Assembly: GCA_033782935.1 (NCBI GenBank)
Contig: JAWQEG010001235.1
Coordinates: forward strand, 124,001-188,000
Direction of reading: 5' to 3'
From: Petrolisthes cinctipes
Lineage: Eukaryota; Arthropoda; Malacostraca; Decapoda; Porcellanidae
DNA length: 64,000 nt
Shown here: piece after piece, positions 12,801 to 27,800 of the stretch
How positions within the stretch are numbered: the first letter of the stretch is position 1
How the letters are laid out: every line of letters starts with the position of its first letter
Notes under the pieces: generated by a model
Databases searched by the model: none
What the model saw: the letters and a program-made list of their open reading frames with translations, nothing else
What the model was told of the DNA's origin: nothing
Position numbers and translations under genes: made by a program

Positions 12801-15800
12801 GAGGCGTTGAGCGGCAGAGGGACTTACTTGTCAAAAATGGTGTGTTTGTTTGCTTTTGTGTGCTTGTCTTTAATGCATAACCAAATGGAGTAGAATATAA
12901 GCTGTCATTTGGTGTATAATAATGAGGGATTTTGTACATATTTGCCAAGTGAGCATTATCAGACTTTAACTTTAATTTACTCAAAACTACTGCCACCATA
13001 AGTAAGCCCCTCTTCCACCAGACGAGTCATTTGTTCTGTGTTGGGATATTCAGAGCTCTGTGTGGATGTATCTGTTTAGTATTCACCTCTTTTCTCTTCT
13101 GGTCGTGTCTAACCACATTCATACACACTAAAAATATCATTGTTGGATAACTTTTTATGCATAATTAACTCGGTGTGATTTTTCTCTACCTTAGTATGCT
13201 GCCCCCTGAGAGTGGACTGGTGTATGACTATCTGTATGATCATGAAATGCAGCGGTGGGTCCCTTGGTATGATACTATTGCTAAAGAACGACTTATTATT
13301 CCCCCAAGTGCCAAGGTAAGTAGACTCAGCTAGCTAACTTGTTCATTTCTATTTCAGGTGTGATTATGTTTGTACTGTACAGTTTACAACATAAGTTTTC
13401 TTCATTTCCACCTGCATAAATACTGTATGAGCCTAGTGATGTAATGCTATTTAAATGTAGAGATAACAGACATACTTCTCATGTGGTAAGTTACATATGT
13501 TGTTTGAATAGAAACCCAGTTCAGAATATGAACTTTATCTGGTCATATTAGCATCATAAAGTACAGCCACAATCAAATAATCACCGACACTTTCCTTCCA
13601 TCGTGCAAATAAATCAGTATCATATCAAAATATAATCATACAACACCGTATGTCAACTAAACCCCCTCAGTTATTATTATGAGGTGCTGCAAAATCATAC
13701 ACGTGTTGTTCTTGAAAACCAAGATATTTACTACGATAGAACGATAGTGTCGGTGGATATAATTATGATTGTGGCTGTACATGGGATGGACGAGTATTTA
13801 TGCTGCCGACTGTACAGTATGTTAACCATCTCATATCTGTTGTAAGCCTACCCGTATCATATGACCTAGATTCTCAGCCAATTGTGTGCATGTATGGAGA
13901 AAAAGAAAATGAATGGTCAGGCATGGATTTTTATTACCTCTATTTATGAATGACTGTTGATTATGAACTGTGAGATGATACACACATTTTAAAGTACACT
14001 GCTGCTGAAAAGTGTAAACTGCCAGTAGTGACCAGTGAGTAGGGTGGGAGTTGTATGGCTCAGTGAGTGTACAGTCTCGGATAATAATAATCATTTACAT
14101 TTGGGTGACTCGTGTAAACATTTGACAGCTTCACTCTGTTCGTTAGCTGAGAAACTAAAAACTTTAGGTTCAGTATCATGCATCTTCTAATTTACTACAA
14201 TATGGACTCACAATTCAAACCAAACAATAACATCTTATAAAAGTATAAAAAACTAGTCAGCAGTTTGTTTAAGGACCCTGTGATCGTGTATGAAAACTGG
14301 AGGCTTCAGATTCCACCTGACCATGCCAGGAAACAAGCTCCTTCCATATACTGTAGGTGGTGTTTCGTGGCAATACATGAAGGACTCATTTATCTCCAGT
14401 TTTCTGACTACATCTCAGGGTCCCTTAAGGTATCCATATTTGTATTGAACTTATGTCCACGACTATACATGTATTTGGATAAGTATGTGAAAAGCAGCAG
14501 AATTTCAGAGTGATCATGGGTAGGGTATGATCTTTGAGAGGAATTAAATGACTAACTTTGAGGTGATGCTGAAAGGCCAGGATCGAGGTGGAAAATTAGA
14601 GCTCTTTTAATATGGGGGAAGTACAGTGTTGGTAAATTTATAGTAACTAATTCCTCAAGACTATCTCTAAGCAATAGGCCACATTATTTTTGTTAATCTG
14701 GTTCTGTTTTGTGGCATACTTTGGAGGACTCAAGGCACTCTAATGTACCAAAAGTGTAATCTCCCCTTAAGTTTAGGGATAGATAAAAGATTGGTAGCAT
14801 GATAGAGGAAGATCGAAGTGTGTTAGCTCAGGTCAGCAGGAACAACTCATACTGTATGGTGACTTGGAGGGTGAAAAGTTAATTAATGAAGATAGTATAT
14901 GAAAGTGAGTGAGATGGTAAGGGAGAATGGAAGGGTCAAAACTGTACATGATGTAGAGGGATGGATTTGAATGAGCTTAAGGGACCCTGTGATATAGTCA
15001 GAAAATTGAAGGTAAATGGGTCCTTCAAATATTGCCATGAAATACCACCTATATGGAAGGAGCTTGTTTCGTGGCATATTCAGGAGGAATCAGAAGCCTC
15101 CAATTCCCATACACAATCACAGGGTCCTTAACCCTATCCAATGCAACTCACACGGCGATCGTTGCTTTGCGACCCTAGGTCTGTGGACAGTTTACTGAAC
15201 GATAGTTTTGAAACACGAAAGGTTTTGGTCCGACAGAATGTAAACAATGCCCTGGGACAGCGACAGTCCCGGGTGCCGCTTGCCAAGGTGTAGCCTAGTC
15301 TGCTCATTATACTACAAATGATTCCTTGTACTTGCTTTATATTTATATTTTTATTAAATATCTGGTAAATAACAGTAATTCTTTTTAATAAAAATATGGT
15401 AATGAGAAGAAATGGTGAATGTCGCTGCTACTTATACCCTATTTACTTGTTGTGTAGCCTAATATGTATATTCATCGTGTATTGAAGCCTATTGTTGTAC
15501 AGCCCTATTTTTTTTATATTGTGTTCCTTTTAACACTTTTATAAATACGTAGCTATATTCACAATATTAATTATAAGTATATAATCAACACTGGAGGACA
15601 CTGTGACGGACGTTATAAAAATAACTGGCTAAATATGCTGTAATAAAATTTGCCGTGGGATGCGTTATATTCTAACCCATCCTAGCTTGCTCGTCGCTGA
15701 TTGGTCAATTTCTCCGCTCTCTTCCCTTTACTGTGACAAAAACATTGCATTTCTCCGCGGTACAATTTGTTATTTTTTTCTTGATGCCTCACTTATTTCG

Positions 15801-18800
15801 CGTAATATATACTTGGCACTTTAGTAACCTGACAGAATAATGATAGAGGATTACTTTTATCGTGAAAAAAATATCCATAGCATTAAAAATAAACGATAAA
15901 ATACGAGTTGAAGTGAAACGAGCAGCTAAAAATGTTTATACCACTTTTTTTATATGGCGAAATTTATTTACAATTATTACGCTACCATGACTAAAAATGG
16001 GTGGATGATGTAGAGAAAAACCTCCTGCATGTCATGGTGGTATAAGATTGTAGATAAGACAGAAATTATTGCAGGGAACGTAATTTTAATGTTAAGATGT
16101 CACTTGACGCTCCAAGGTGCACCCAGTGTTGCCAGGTACAGGAAAATTTATCTGTTTTAGGGAATTTTGGAGTCCACACAGGGAAATAATATACAGTTCG
16201 TTCACGAGTAAACAGGGAAATTTCTACCAGATGAAATACCAAAAAAAGACCATCAATGTTCAAAAGTAAACTAGGAATAATTGAGGTAAAAAGGGAAATT
16301 CCGATGTTGAAGTGATAGAAATTTCATCAAGTTGACCTGGCAATACTGTCACAGGCGAAATTCACATGAGCGCGGGAAAACAACTGCACCCAGTGTTGCC
16401 TGGTCAGCTTATGTCATCTGACTGGTAACACTGTGTGGGGAATGGTGGCATTCTAGGTAATATATATTGTATCATTTCCCTCTACTATGTTCCACCTACT
16501 CTGATTCCTCACTAAATAAATGTTACCAGCTCAAATAGCATAAACATGATACGTGGTTGCGAATTTATGAGCTCGGGTGTACAGTATATATCGAATTTTA
16601 GTGAAGAATAATATAGCTAACCAAACACACCCTGTCTCATTGATGTATGGAAGGTAACTGACGTTCTAATGACAAACTGGCAACTCATATAGCCACAAGT
16701 CACACCACTTCCCACGTCGCTATGATCGCTGTCTCCGCTGTGTCAATTGTTAACGTGTTTTTCATCATATTTCGAAACAAAAAAATACCAAAATCGCTGT
16801 AATTTAATACTGAGCCGATTTCAACCCGGTTTTTTCGCTCAGAGTGATTATTGGTTATATTCTCTGAGTTTTGGTAGTACCAAATGTTTAATATTAGGCT
16901 TTTATAAGAAAACAGTCATCATTTATGCAAAAAGCCATTGGTGGTATCCAAATGTCACCGCCCTAGCATCGATAGCGTTAAGGGGAGATTCTCTTGTTGG
17001 TGAATTTGAAGGTCTCTGATTCTTCCAAACTATGCCACGAAACGGATCCCTTACAGATCCCCTATTAATACCACTAAAGGCGTTTGTTTTCTTGCATAAT
17101 TAGGAGGAATCAGTCAGTAGCCTTCCAATTCACCAAAAAGAGATTTTCCCCTTAAAACAAAATCACTATTTAATTCAGTGATATTTTCCACAGGTTTCAA
17201 AGTTACTGATTCCAACTGCTGAAACAGCCAGGCAAGAATATTTCCTTCATGCTTGCTTGAATCATGACGTTCCACTGTTGTTGCTGGGACCGACTGGAAC
17301 AGGCAAAAGTGCCCTTACCTCAGCCTCACTCATTGCTTTACCCAAAGACAAGTTTATAATCAACACTATTCACTTCTCAGCAAGAACCTCTGCTGGACAA
17401 GCTCAGGATATTATCATGGCAAAGGTAGACAGGTGAGTCATAATTATTATAGAAAGGAAAGAATGGAAACTTATTGTATTATTTAACAAGTTATACGATA
17501 AGCATAATAATATTGTTAGATATCAAATGTACCATTGGACAGGAATTCATGGTACAGGCCAAGTAGAAAATGCTTCTCCCTCTCTTGTAACCAGTAACTT
17601 TTGTCAGGTATTTGCTTATTGTCATCATTCCACATCATAGTTTCTGCCTGTGGTATATCATTTTGGTTGCTAAGGAATTTCATACTAGGAGAAGCTGAGC
17701 ATTTTCCACCTCAACTGTACCACAAATTACTGTATCCAACTGTACCTACTGTAGTTTCATAATTTATCCATATCCATCTGAATTCATAAAACATTTGATT
17801 ATGTATGATTTTTTGAGCTGGGTGCTTGATCCTACTCAGCTCAATACAGTACTGTAATATAGAGGCTTCAAAATTATTATCTTATACCCAAAAATTTAAT
17901 ACAGCATTACATAAATATGGCAGTGTTGACCAAGAAATAATATTTTATGGTATTGATTATTGATTTAAAGCAGATGATAATTAACATCAACATTCATATA
18001 TAGTGTATCCGCAAAGTCTCATTACAGCTTGGAAGTTTCATTTAAAATACAAATATTGAGTTTCTTTGGGGTTCTATGTTGCATGGTAAAAGAAAAGTAT
18101 GACAGTTTTATGATGTACTGTATAGTATAAGTTAAGTTTTGTTTACTTCAAGCACTTACCTTGTGATTAGAGGGGAAGTACACTCTGCAAAAAAAGTTTT
18201 AGAACCACCCCTCCATTAATTTTAGAATTTTTATCATGGTAGGGTTGGTACGCCTGCTAAGTCAGCCCGAGTGTCCCTGTACAGTTGGGTTGAGTGTAAT
18301 TTTTTCCCATGTAGACGTCGTAAAGGAGTGTTTGGTCCAGCCATGGGGAGGAAGTATGTGGTGTTCATTGATGATGTGAACCTTCCACAAAAGGAGAAGT
18401 ATGGTGCACAGCCTCCCATAGAGTTTCTACGCCAGTGGTTGGACCACAAGCATTTTTATGACAAGAAAGATACATCCAAGATAGAATTGGTGGACTCAGT
18501 ATGTAGTTTAATTTTGGTGAATTCTATCAACTTTTGTAGTACAGAACAGTACTGCATTACAGTGCATGCTTTCTATATGGATTTTGATAGTACAGTACTG
18601 TACTTCTTTTGCATTATTCTCTGCTTGATATGAATAAATGCTAGTTTCTCTTTAGTTTTATTCATATGTCGTTTAACTTGACTATAACCATTGGTAAAGA
18701 AGAACTAACAGTAAGCCAGATACATTACATATCTTGTAATGATAGTACTGTAGTTAGATTAATTCAAGATCATCAGCATGTATATGTTTTGTTTTGTTGT

Positions 18801-21800
18801 TAAAAACATTTGCCTTGGCAGCATGTGTTAGCCTTTTATTACTTGCTGATTCAGAGCATCTGCTCTAGCTATTTGTTTCAATCTCGGATCATTCCAAAAC
18901 ACTTCAATCCATGTTTTTTGTATATCTTCTATCAGTACCTTCCTCTCAACTTACATATTCATGATTCTCCTCACCCATTTGTCCTTTTTTATTATTAGTT
19001 TTATTACTAACTTGATTCAGCTTTACATTATATGTTGTGCATTCTCATACAAAATGATTTACATATCACAGAATCTTGCAACAGTTTTCATATTTGCTTA
19101 GAGTTGCTGTAGGTTTTCATATCTTAGCATAGTACAATACAGCATAATGTTATTACTAATATGATAGTAGGTAATACAGAAGCCTTGTTTAAGAGTACTG
19201 TACATATAATTTCAAAAAAAAGTTGTAAATTTGTTTACACTGTCAAATTGTCACAAGACAATATCAGGATGATTTGTAAGTATAAATTTGTTTCCCAACA
19301 GCTGTTCCTAGGAGCCATGACCCCGGCAAGTGCTGGTCGTAACACCATATGTGGCAGGTTCACACGTCATCTTAATGTTATATGTATTGATACATTTGAT
19401 GACACCACTCTTGACAAGATCTTTGGCTCCATTGTAAATTGGCGCTTCTCAACACTAGAAGATACTACCTTACAGCGACTTGACAGGGTAAGTTCAGTAG
19501 GGCCTCCATTTATGTGTGTTCAGTTCATTTGTTTCTCCATTTATGCAAGCAGTAAAATATTCACTTCAATTTATTCGGCCTGCGACACAGAATGGCTCTT
19601 ATTTGGAGAGGAACCCAATTATGTCTGTAATGTAATGTAGATGGCACATATTCTGTCCATTAAGATTACTAACACTCAATCTGACAGTATCATTATGTAA
19701 AACAATACTGGTTTCAGCTCTCTTCTCATCTTCATTTCTATCTTGTGATATTAGTATTTTCTTGTTGCAGTCACTGGTTGAAGCAACTAGGGAGGTTTAT
19801 AAGCGTGCTAGTTCCACCTTCCTGCCAACACCTGCCAAGAGCCACTATGTCTTCAATTTGCGTGACTTTTCCCGAGCTATAAATGGGATGTTGCTACTTC
19901 CCAACACAGCCTTAACCTCTATTGAAAAGCTGGTCAGATTATGGCTACATGAGGTTTACAGGGTTTTCCATGATCGACTTTGTGATGAGGATGACAGGTG
20001 AAGTTAATGTTTACATGCTGTATTGCCTGTGTTGGTGATGCATTGCTTTGATGGATGCACACAACATCTATTAAAATTTTACTGACAATTAATGCCTTCA
20101 TTTGATTAATTTTTAATGAGCATAAGTATTATAGCATTTGGACATGGAAAGAAGAGTGAGTGAGAACTATTTCTTGTGAAAACCTGATTAAACCATAAGT
20201 CCCACTTCTTCCTTACACTTGGTTTGATATTATTACAGGTTAGAGTTTTTCAAAATAGTTCGTGAGATTGGCCAAAGAATCTTCCGACTGCAACTCAGCT
20301 CAGTTCTAAGTCATCTGGTAACTGAAGAGGATGTCCTTGTCCCACACCACCTCAATAATCTCATCTTTGGTGATTACATGATTCCTGATGCAGAGACCAG
20401 AGTTTATGATGAGGTTAGCTGGCTTGTTCTTTATACATGAAATTATATTGACACTGTAAGGTTAATACAGTAAACTCTCATTTTACACTGGAATTATATA
20501 TGTGAAATAATGTGTGTGTAAGGAATGAATGTACTGTAAACACTGATTGTACACTACATTTCACACCCATAATACAAGTGTACTGTACCACAACACTGTA
20601 GATTCTGAGTAATTAGACGGATTAACATTATATCAGAGCTTACTTGAATTTAGATTTTCTTTATTATTCTCAACATGTACAGAATATGAATGACCAGAAT
20701 TTAGATTTCATTATTTATTATTCTCAACAGGTAAAAATATGAATGACCAGAATTTAGATTTTAGTTTTTATTATTCTCAACAGGTAAAAATATGAATGAC
20801 CAGAATTTAGATTTTATTTTTTATTATTCTTAACAGGTACAGAATGTGAATGACCTGAGTAAGGTGATGAAAGGGTACCTGGAGGAATACAATGTGGAGA
20901 ACAAATCCACCATGTCCCTGGTCATGTTCCCGTACCTGATGCAACACGTGTCCCGCCTCAGCCGAGTGCTCAAGCAAGACTCGGGTCACGCACTGCTCAT
21001 TGGCTTTGCTGGATCAGGTCGTCAGAGTGCCACCCGTCTGGCCACCTTCATGGCTCACTATGAACTGTTTCAGGTTAGACTGGAGATATTTTTTATAATG
21101 ATTACTGTACTGTACTTAGAATATACACTTAAGAACCCTGTGATCATGCATGAAAAGTGGAGGCTTCTGATTCCTCCTGACCATGATACAAAACAAGCTC
21201 CTTCCATATACAGTAGGTGGTGTTTCGTGGTATATTTGAAAGACTCTTTTACCTCCAATTTTCCGACTACATCACAGGGTCACTTAAGATATATCTTAAG
21301 GGGATATTCTCTTGTTGGTGAATTGCAAGGTCTGTGATTTCTCCAAACTATACCAAGAAACAGATCCCTTCTAAATAACATTAAGGTTGTCTGTCTGTTT
21401 TTGTGGCATATTTTGGAGGAATTAGTACCCCTTCAATTTACCAACAAGAGATTCTCCCCTTAAGAATATATATAAAATACTGTTTTTAAAATGTCATGGA
21501 TTTAATATAATGTTTAGTTTCACTGGTTTACCTTTCTGCCCTTTTTCTATTATTGTGTTTTTCTATTAAACTCTTATTAATGTGGTTTAATTTCTGGAGT
21601 CCTCATATTTATGTTACTCTGACCTTCATATAAACTTTTTATGATTGTGGTTTGGTTGGTTTGATCATCATGCCAGGGCAAACTTGCGTCAGTTCAAGGC
21701 TCGTAGGAGATAGTCAAAAAGTTTTTTAACTTGTGCCATGCCATGACTGGAAATACTTGTAGATTAAACTTGGCTGCCTTCCCTATAATAAATTAAGATA

Positions 21801-24800
21801 TCCCAGCAACTTCATTAATGGGGTGATATGACTGTGATTTGACTGTGGTAGCTTTAAGGCAAATGGGAAATTATACTTTGGTAAAATATCTGTATTCTGG
21901 TAAGTCGGAATTTTGATAAGTCAGAATGGTCAGAGCCCGAGTTGTTCTAGCTTACCAAAGATTTAAAATACTTATAATGAACTGCATAATAATCAGATGG
22001 TATTATGTACCTGATGGCTACTCTGTGAGAACTCTTGTGACGCTCCTTAGGTCTTCTTTGAATGACCCATTTTGCAGCACAGTTGCACTATTTACAGTAG
22101 TACAAAGTAGTTGTACATTGTCACTAAATGTTACCAGTGAACTATTACTACTGTACTGTAGTTTGTTTTATAGTAAGAGTCAATCCTCCTGTTTAAATAC
22201 AGTTTTTACTTTCATTTTTACCACACATTAGTTTCTAGTATTCATTTTCCATTCTTAATTGATTTTCCCACAGATTGAGGTAACCAAAACATATGGGGTA
22301 TCAGAGTGGCGGGAAGATGTGAAGAGGGTGTTGTTGAAGGCAGGAGGAGATGGAAAACCCACAGTGTTCCTCTTAACAGATACACAAGTGAAGGATGAGA
22401 GCTTTATTGAAGATATCAATACCATTCTCAATACTGGTGACCTTCCCAATCTTTACACCAATGAAGAGAAAGCTGAAATACTTGAGAAGATGCAGCTTGT
22501 TGCCAAAGATGAGGTAATGTTTCATATATTGTTTATTATAGTATACCTACTACAGTACCATTTTTTTATAGAATATGGTATACTGTACTGTACTGTATAC
22601 ATTAAGATGAAACTATTTCATTAATTTCATATAATCATTTTCTTTTTTTGACCTTAAATGGCCTTTTAGGTGAAAACCATGAACACACTATATTTTTCCT
22701 GGGAGCCAAAGTATGGTGTTGCAAATAATGTTTAGTATAAGTTGCAACTTATTCAGTCGTGTCCATACCTATGTAGGTGTAACAGACAGTAACCCACATT
22801 CATTACATTTAAGCTGTTTTTGATGGTTCTATTTATTTTATAGGTCAGTGTCAGTTTAGATTTCACACCTACAGTATCATCTTCAATATCTCAGGCAGAA
22901 GATTTCCTGTAAAGGGTAATTACAGACTTACTAACTAAGGATGGAGACTTCCTGGTTTGTAAAAATGAAATGTAGTTACTAATACTGTAGTAGTAGTTCT
23001 GTGCTCAAAAAAAGAGAAGGAGATATGTAAGAAATAGAAAAAAGTAAAGTTATAAAGTTTTATAATATACAGTATAGCCCAAAGGTGGTATAATCGGCAG
23101 CAACAGTTCACTTCATTTCCACCTGTGTATGTATGAGGTATAATGTTGATGGAATATAATTTGAATGCAGAGATAACAGATATATTTCTCATATGGTAAA
23201 TAACATAAAGTATGTGTTAGAATAGAAACTGGTTCAGAATGCAACTATCTGGTCATATTAGCATTATCAAGATTACATGAGATGGATGCTTATTTATATT
23301 GTCAGCTGTAGCCTACTTACATCATATCAGTCAGGAGTCTCTTCCCAGCTTCGTGTACTGTACTTCCCAATGAACTACAGTACAAACCTTCGACGCACAC
23401 CATGGGTCGATTCCACAGTGGTTCGTAGTGGTTTGTAAGCATGCAAACGAAAGAATCATAGCCGTGTTAATGACTTATGGGTGAATTATTTAATGAATTT
23501 GGTGAATAAACCATGCAGTGATCATCATTATCTAACTGTTGGATAGATTTTGTGAATGTGGATACTCACTTTTTTTTAAATAATGAAGCCTTACAAGTGT
23601 GGTTGGTTGGGAAGCTAACAAACAAATACCACTGTGGAATCGACCCCATGGCTATGCTACACTTATCTTATGATGTCAGAGATGTTTCCCTATCACTATG
23701 AAGATACATAACAGTGTGCACATTGACAGATATCAAGAGCCACATCATGTATGAAGAACTCCTCCCCCCCATACACTTGTGGATATAAACCATAGTTATA
23801 TTATATATTTGGGATTTAGTCAAAATAAGTTGCATCTTTGTTGGCAGTGCATCGTATGGTCTTAGAAACAAGGTATAGTACTGTATAATACACTGAACAC
23901 TTCATAAAATGTTTGAATATTTTAAGGTTGGATATGTTGGAAATGTGCAAAGCAAATATGACTGGGGATGGTATGATACAGCAGATGTGGGTGAGTGTAG
24001 GTGGTGTAGGGAAGGTGTAAGTCTGGTGATGAATGGGAGTGGTATAATATAGTACAGCAGGTGTGAGCGAGTGTAGGTGGTGTAGGGAAGGTGTAAGTCT
24101 GGTGATGACTGGGAGTGGAGTAAAACCTAGAGTGAATATGTATGCATTAGACAGAGAACCGTTCCTAGGGCCTTATTCAAGAATATTTCTTGTATTGACG
24201 ATGGCGTGGTTTCGGTACGATGACTCCATAGACAATCAACAGAGCCATCGTACCCGTACCACACCATCATAACACCTTGAATGTTCTTGCATACAGCCAC
24301 TAATTCCATGACATTACTTTTATGCGACGGGCTGTAATGCAAAGGGTCATATTCAAGAACATTCATGGTGCATATGATGGCGTGGTATCGGTATGACGAC
24401 TCCATAGACACACTAAAGATCCATCGTACTAGTACTACGCCATCGTCAACACCGCGGATGTTCTTGCATACGGCCCAAAATGTTATGCGCTTGTGTTAAT
24501 GGATTTGATACAGTTTAAGGACCCTGTGATCGTCTATGAAAATTGGAGGCTTCTGTTTCCTTCTGACTATGCCACGAAACAAGCTCCTTCAATGTAGGTA
24601 GTGTTTCGTGGCAATAATTGAAGGACTCATTTACCTCCAATTTTCTGACTACAACACAGGGTCCCTTAATCTAATGCTTTATGTGGCATTGAAAAATATC
24701 ATATTCTTACTAATGGTTGTATGTTAGCCAAGTTATTTCAGTGGTATCCTTTTCATTCATTTAAAATGCATTACTGTGCAAAGGAAAGCATAATTTCCGC

Positions 24801-27800
24801 TTCTTGTACATTAAGGTATATTTCTTGTACTGTACATTATTCTGATATATAAACTGCTTTCCTTGCTTTATCATTTGCATTCATACTACTATGCACAATA
24901 TTTTGCAAGATATTGTATATATATTTGTGAGTATGATGTACTGTACTGTCATAAATTTTTGTACTGTATATAAATAATATTTTTCCCCAGCTCTACTTTC
25001 TTGTCGACCAGGGCTTTTGAAGCACTTGGATGCGAGAACACTCCTTGATTTAATATTGCCAATACAGCATGAGAGTACTGTATGCCTTGAAGCTGTTTAC
25101 TGTAATTATATACATTCTAATAACTAGTATGTGCTACAAAAGTATAATCAGCAGTAGGCTACATTATTTTTTTTATTTATGAGAGAAATAGTGTATTATT
25201 TCAGGATATAGTGTATTATATTACCTATGTATAGACTTAGTGTTGTAGTGGTACAGAATTAATATAAATGCACTTAGTAAAACACAATATATTATACAAT
25301 TTTATTCCTGTTGCTTAATTTAGAGAGATGTATGTTAAATGCTGTTTATAACACTACAGTACCTTTAAGTTTTAACTTCTCTTCCTCTTTTCCGTCACAC
25401 CATATTTTGCAGGGCCTTGACATGGTAAGATTGTAACAGTCATTGCATGTTCATGGTAAAAGTTGTATAGAAAAGTAAGGAGAAGTGATGTTTTAGTTTG
25501 TATGAAACCCATTAATACAGGGATGAGGTACAATTTTGTAGTTAGAGCCAATACAGTTGGGGATCTGTCCTACAGGGTACAGTATATGAAATTATCCTGT
25601 TAAGTGACTGTATATGGCCCCCCTGTAGGAAAGTATTGCCTCAGGTAATAATGGGGAATATTTTAAGGGCTTGGGTGCCCCCCTTGGACTCCAGCCACTT
25701 CCTTTCAGCTCTTCACTGTCTCTCCATATCCCCTATATCCTTCATGCTTTCTGTCTCTCTTCTCTGTCAGCTTATCCCTTGTGCTACAGGGTCTTTCAGT
25801 CCAAATATGGTCTTCATTCTTTACTCTTCAGTTAATTCTGTGTGAGTTACTATACGGTTGAGACAGAAAACCAAAACAGATAGTTACAATAGTTTGCTTT
25901 ATAGCAATTTTCAAATTTATCATTGTGTAGCTAGTATATTATATAGTGTACTATAGCACATACAGTACTTTTATACTGGTTATATTATGTTGCATGAGGA
26001 TCAATGTAAATCCTCTTCATGATACCTATTCTGTACTTACCATTGTAACAGAATAAGAATTGAGGTTATATAAGTGATAATAATATAACCAGTTCTGTCC
26101 TTTAAGAGACCAATGATGTCACTGAACTGGAGATTGTGATTCATCCAAACCATATCATAAAATGAAAAGTTTATTCGTCCAAACCATGTCATAAACAGAA
26201 CAGTTACATGGCACAGCTTGGAAGAATATGAAGGCTCCATTGTCTTGACTACACCACAGGCCCTTTAATATCATGAACTCATGCATTGTTTATATTACTG
26301 TACTATGTTTTATCAGCATAAGTGCAGTACTGTACTGAAATTATTCTGCATGATGTTGCCTCTGTGCATTTGTATATATGATGCATAATTATGAAATAAG
26401 TTTGCATTGCCATATATACTTGTACAGTTATAATATAATTCCTTGTTGAAATAGACAGGGGCGTCCACAGGATTTTATGCAGGGGGCAGTTTGTTAAGAT
26501 ATAGTACACAGGTGAGGAGGGGGAAAATTGTACCTACTGGTCAAGATACTGTAGACCCTCGATATACAATGGATAAATACTTGTATCCTTCACTTCATTT
26601 TACACTCAGTCCCTCATTGAAGACAACCCAATGTTTTCCCAGGCTTCTATTATTCATTACTGTATAAACTAAGTGATCTACTGGGCCTGTGGCAAAACAG
26701 AAATTTTGTTGCAAAACAAATAAAAAAGAAATGCAGTAATTGGCATTTGCTTTTTACATTATAAGAAAACAAGTATTGTTGAGCTACAGCACTATGAATT
26801 ATAAACACATAAAAAAAAAAATTATTTCTCGGAGCTGGAAATGCCCCTATTCCTCCTTCCGGACGCCCCTGGTTAAAGAAAATGTTTTCTGTTTAAATGT
26901 TGATGCTCTTGAGATTTGATACTTTTGCCCTTTTCAATATACTGTATAATGTTGAGGCACAACCATAGAGCACTGGATTTATCCAAGCAAGAAGGGAGTA
27001 GACCTACTTACAGTGGTAAGATCTTGGGCAAAAGCTCTGGTTCCTCTTCCAAACACAGTGAGAAGCTGAAATGCCAAAAAATATATCAGTGAAGCACCAA
27101 ATAGAACTTAGCAAGAGGAATCAGAAAACATATCCCAATGGTGCTTCATTGACTTTAGATTCTCACTGTGGTCAAAAGAGAAAATGGAACTTTGTACAAG
27201 ATTTAAGCAAGAATTCCATTTTGTATATATAATGCTTGCCCCTTCCTCTTTGTATATGTGCACCACATATATACATGTATTTGCAATTTTAATTTTCAAA
27301 CCACAAAAGACTGTGATTTTAGGAGTTTTACTTGATATCAATTAGATACATTACACTTCTTTATGCACTGGTATTCAGCATTGGTCTTTTACAATTTATT
27401 TACATACCTTACTTACACTCTAGAATCTCAATATGTATACTCAGTTATTCACGTATCCAGTAAACCTGCAGGTGGGTGGTGGTGATGGTGGTGTAGCAGA
27501 GAGAGAACATAGTTGGAATTATATGCCTGGGGTATTTTTGTTTCAATCCAACCAAGGCTCTTGAAGGTGGCCAGGAACTTATTCACTGGTATCATGTCAC
27601 AACTGGGAAGGAACCTATTCATTCATATCATATCATGACTGGGAATGGGTTGGCTGCCTTCCCTTTAATTAATGATGTATCGTAAGTAAAGTGTCCCAAG
27701 TTTAGGCCTTAATTAATTACACCCTTTTTGTGAAGTAATTAATATGAGACATAGATAGATGTTACCTTACCTTTACCAGTAAACTCTTATATCCAGATAA

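Noticed and set aside
20731..20836. Use of 20731 or 20784 as start of exon 14
   Set aside because: Both give GTA AAA ATA TGA, an immediate stop, and break the dynein frame; 20837 keeps it.
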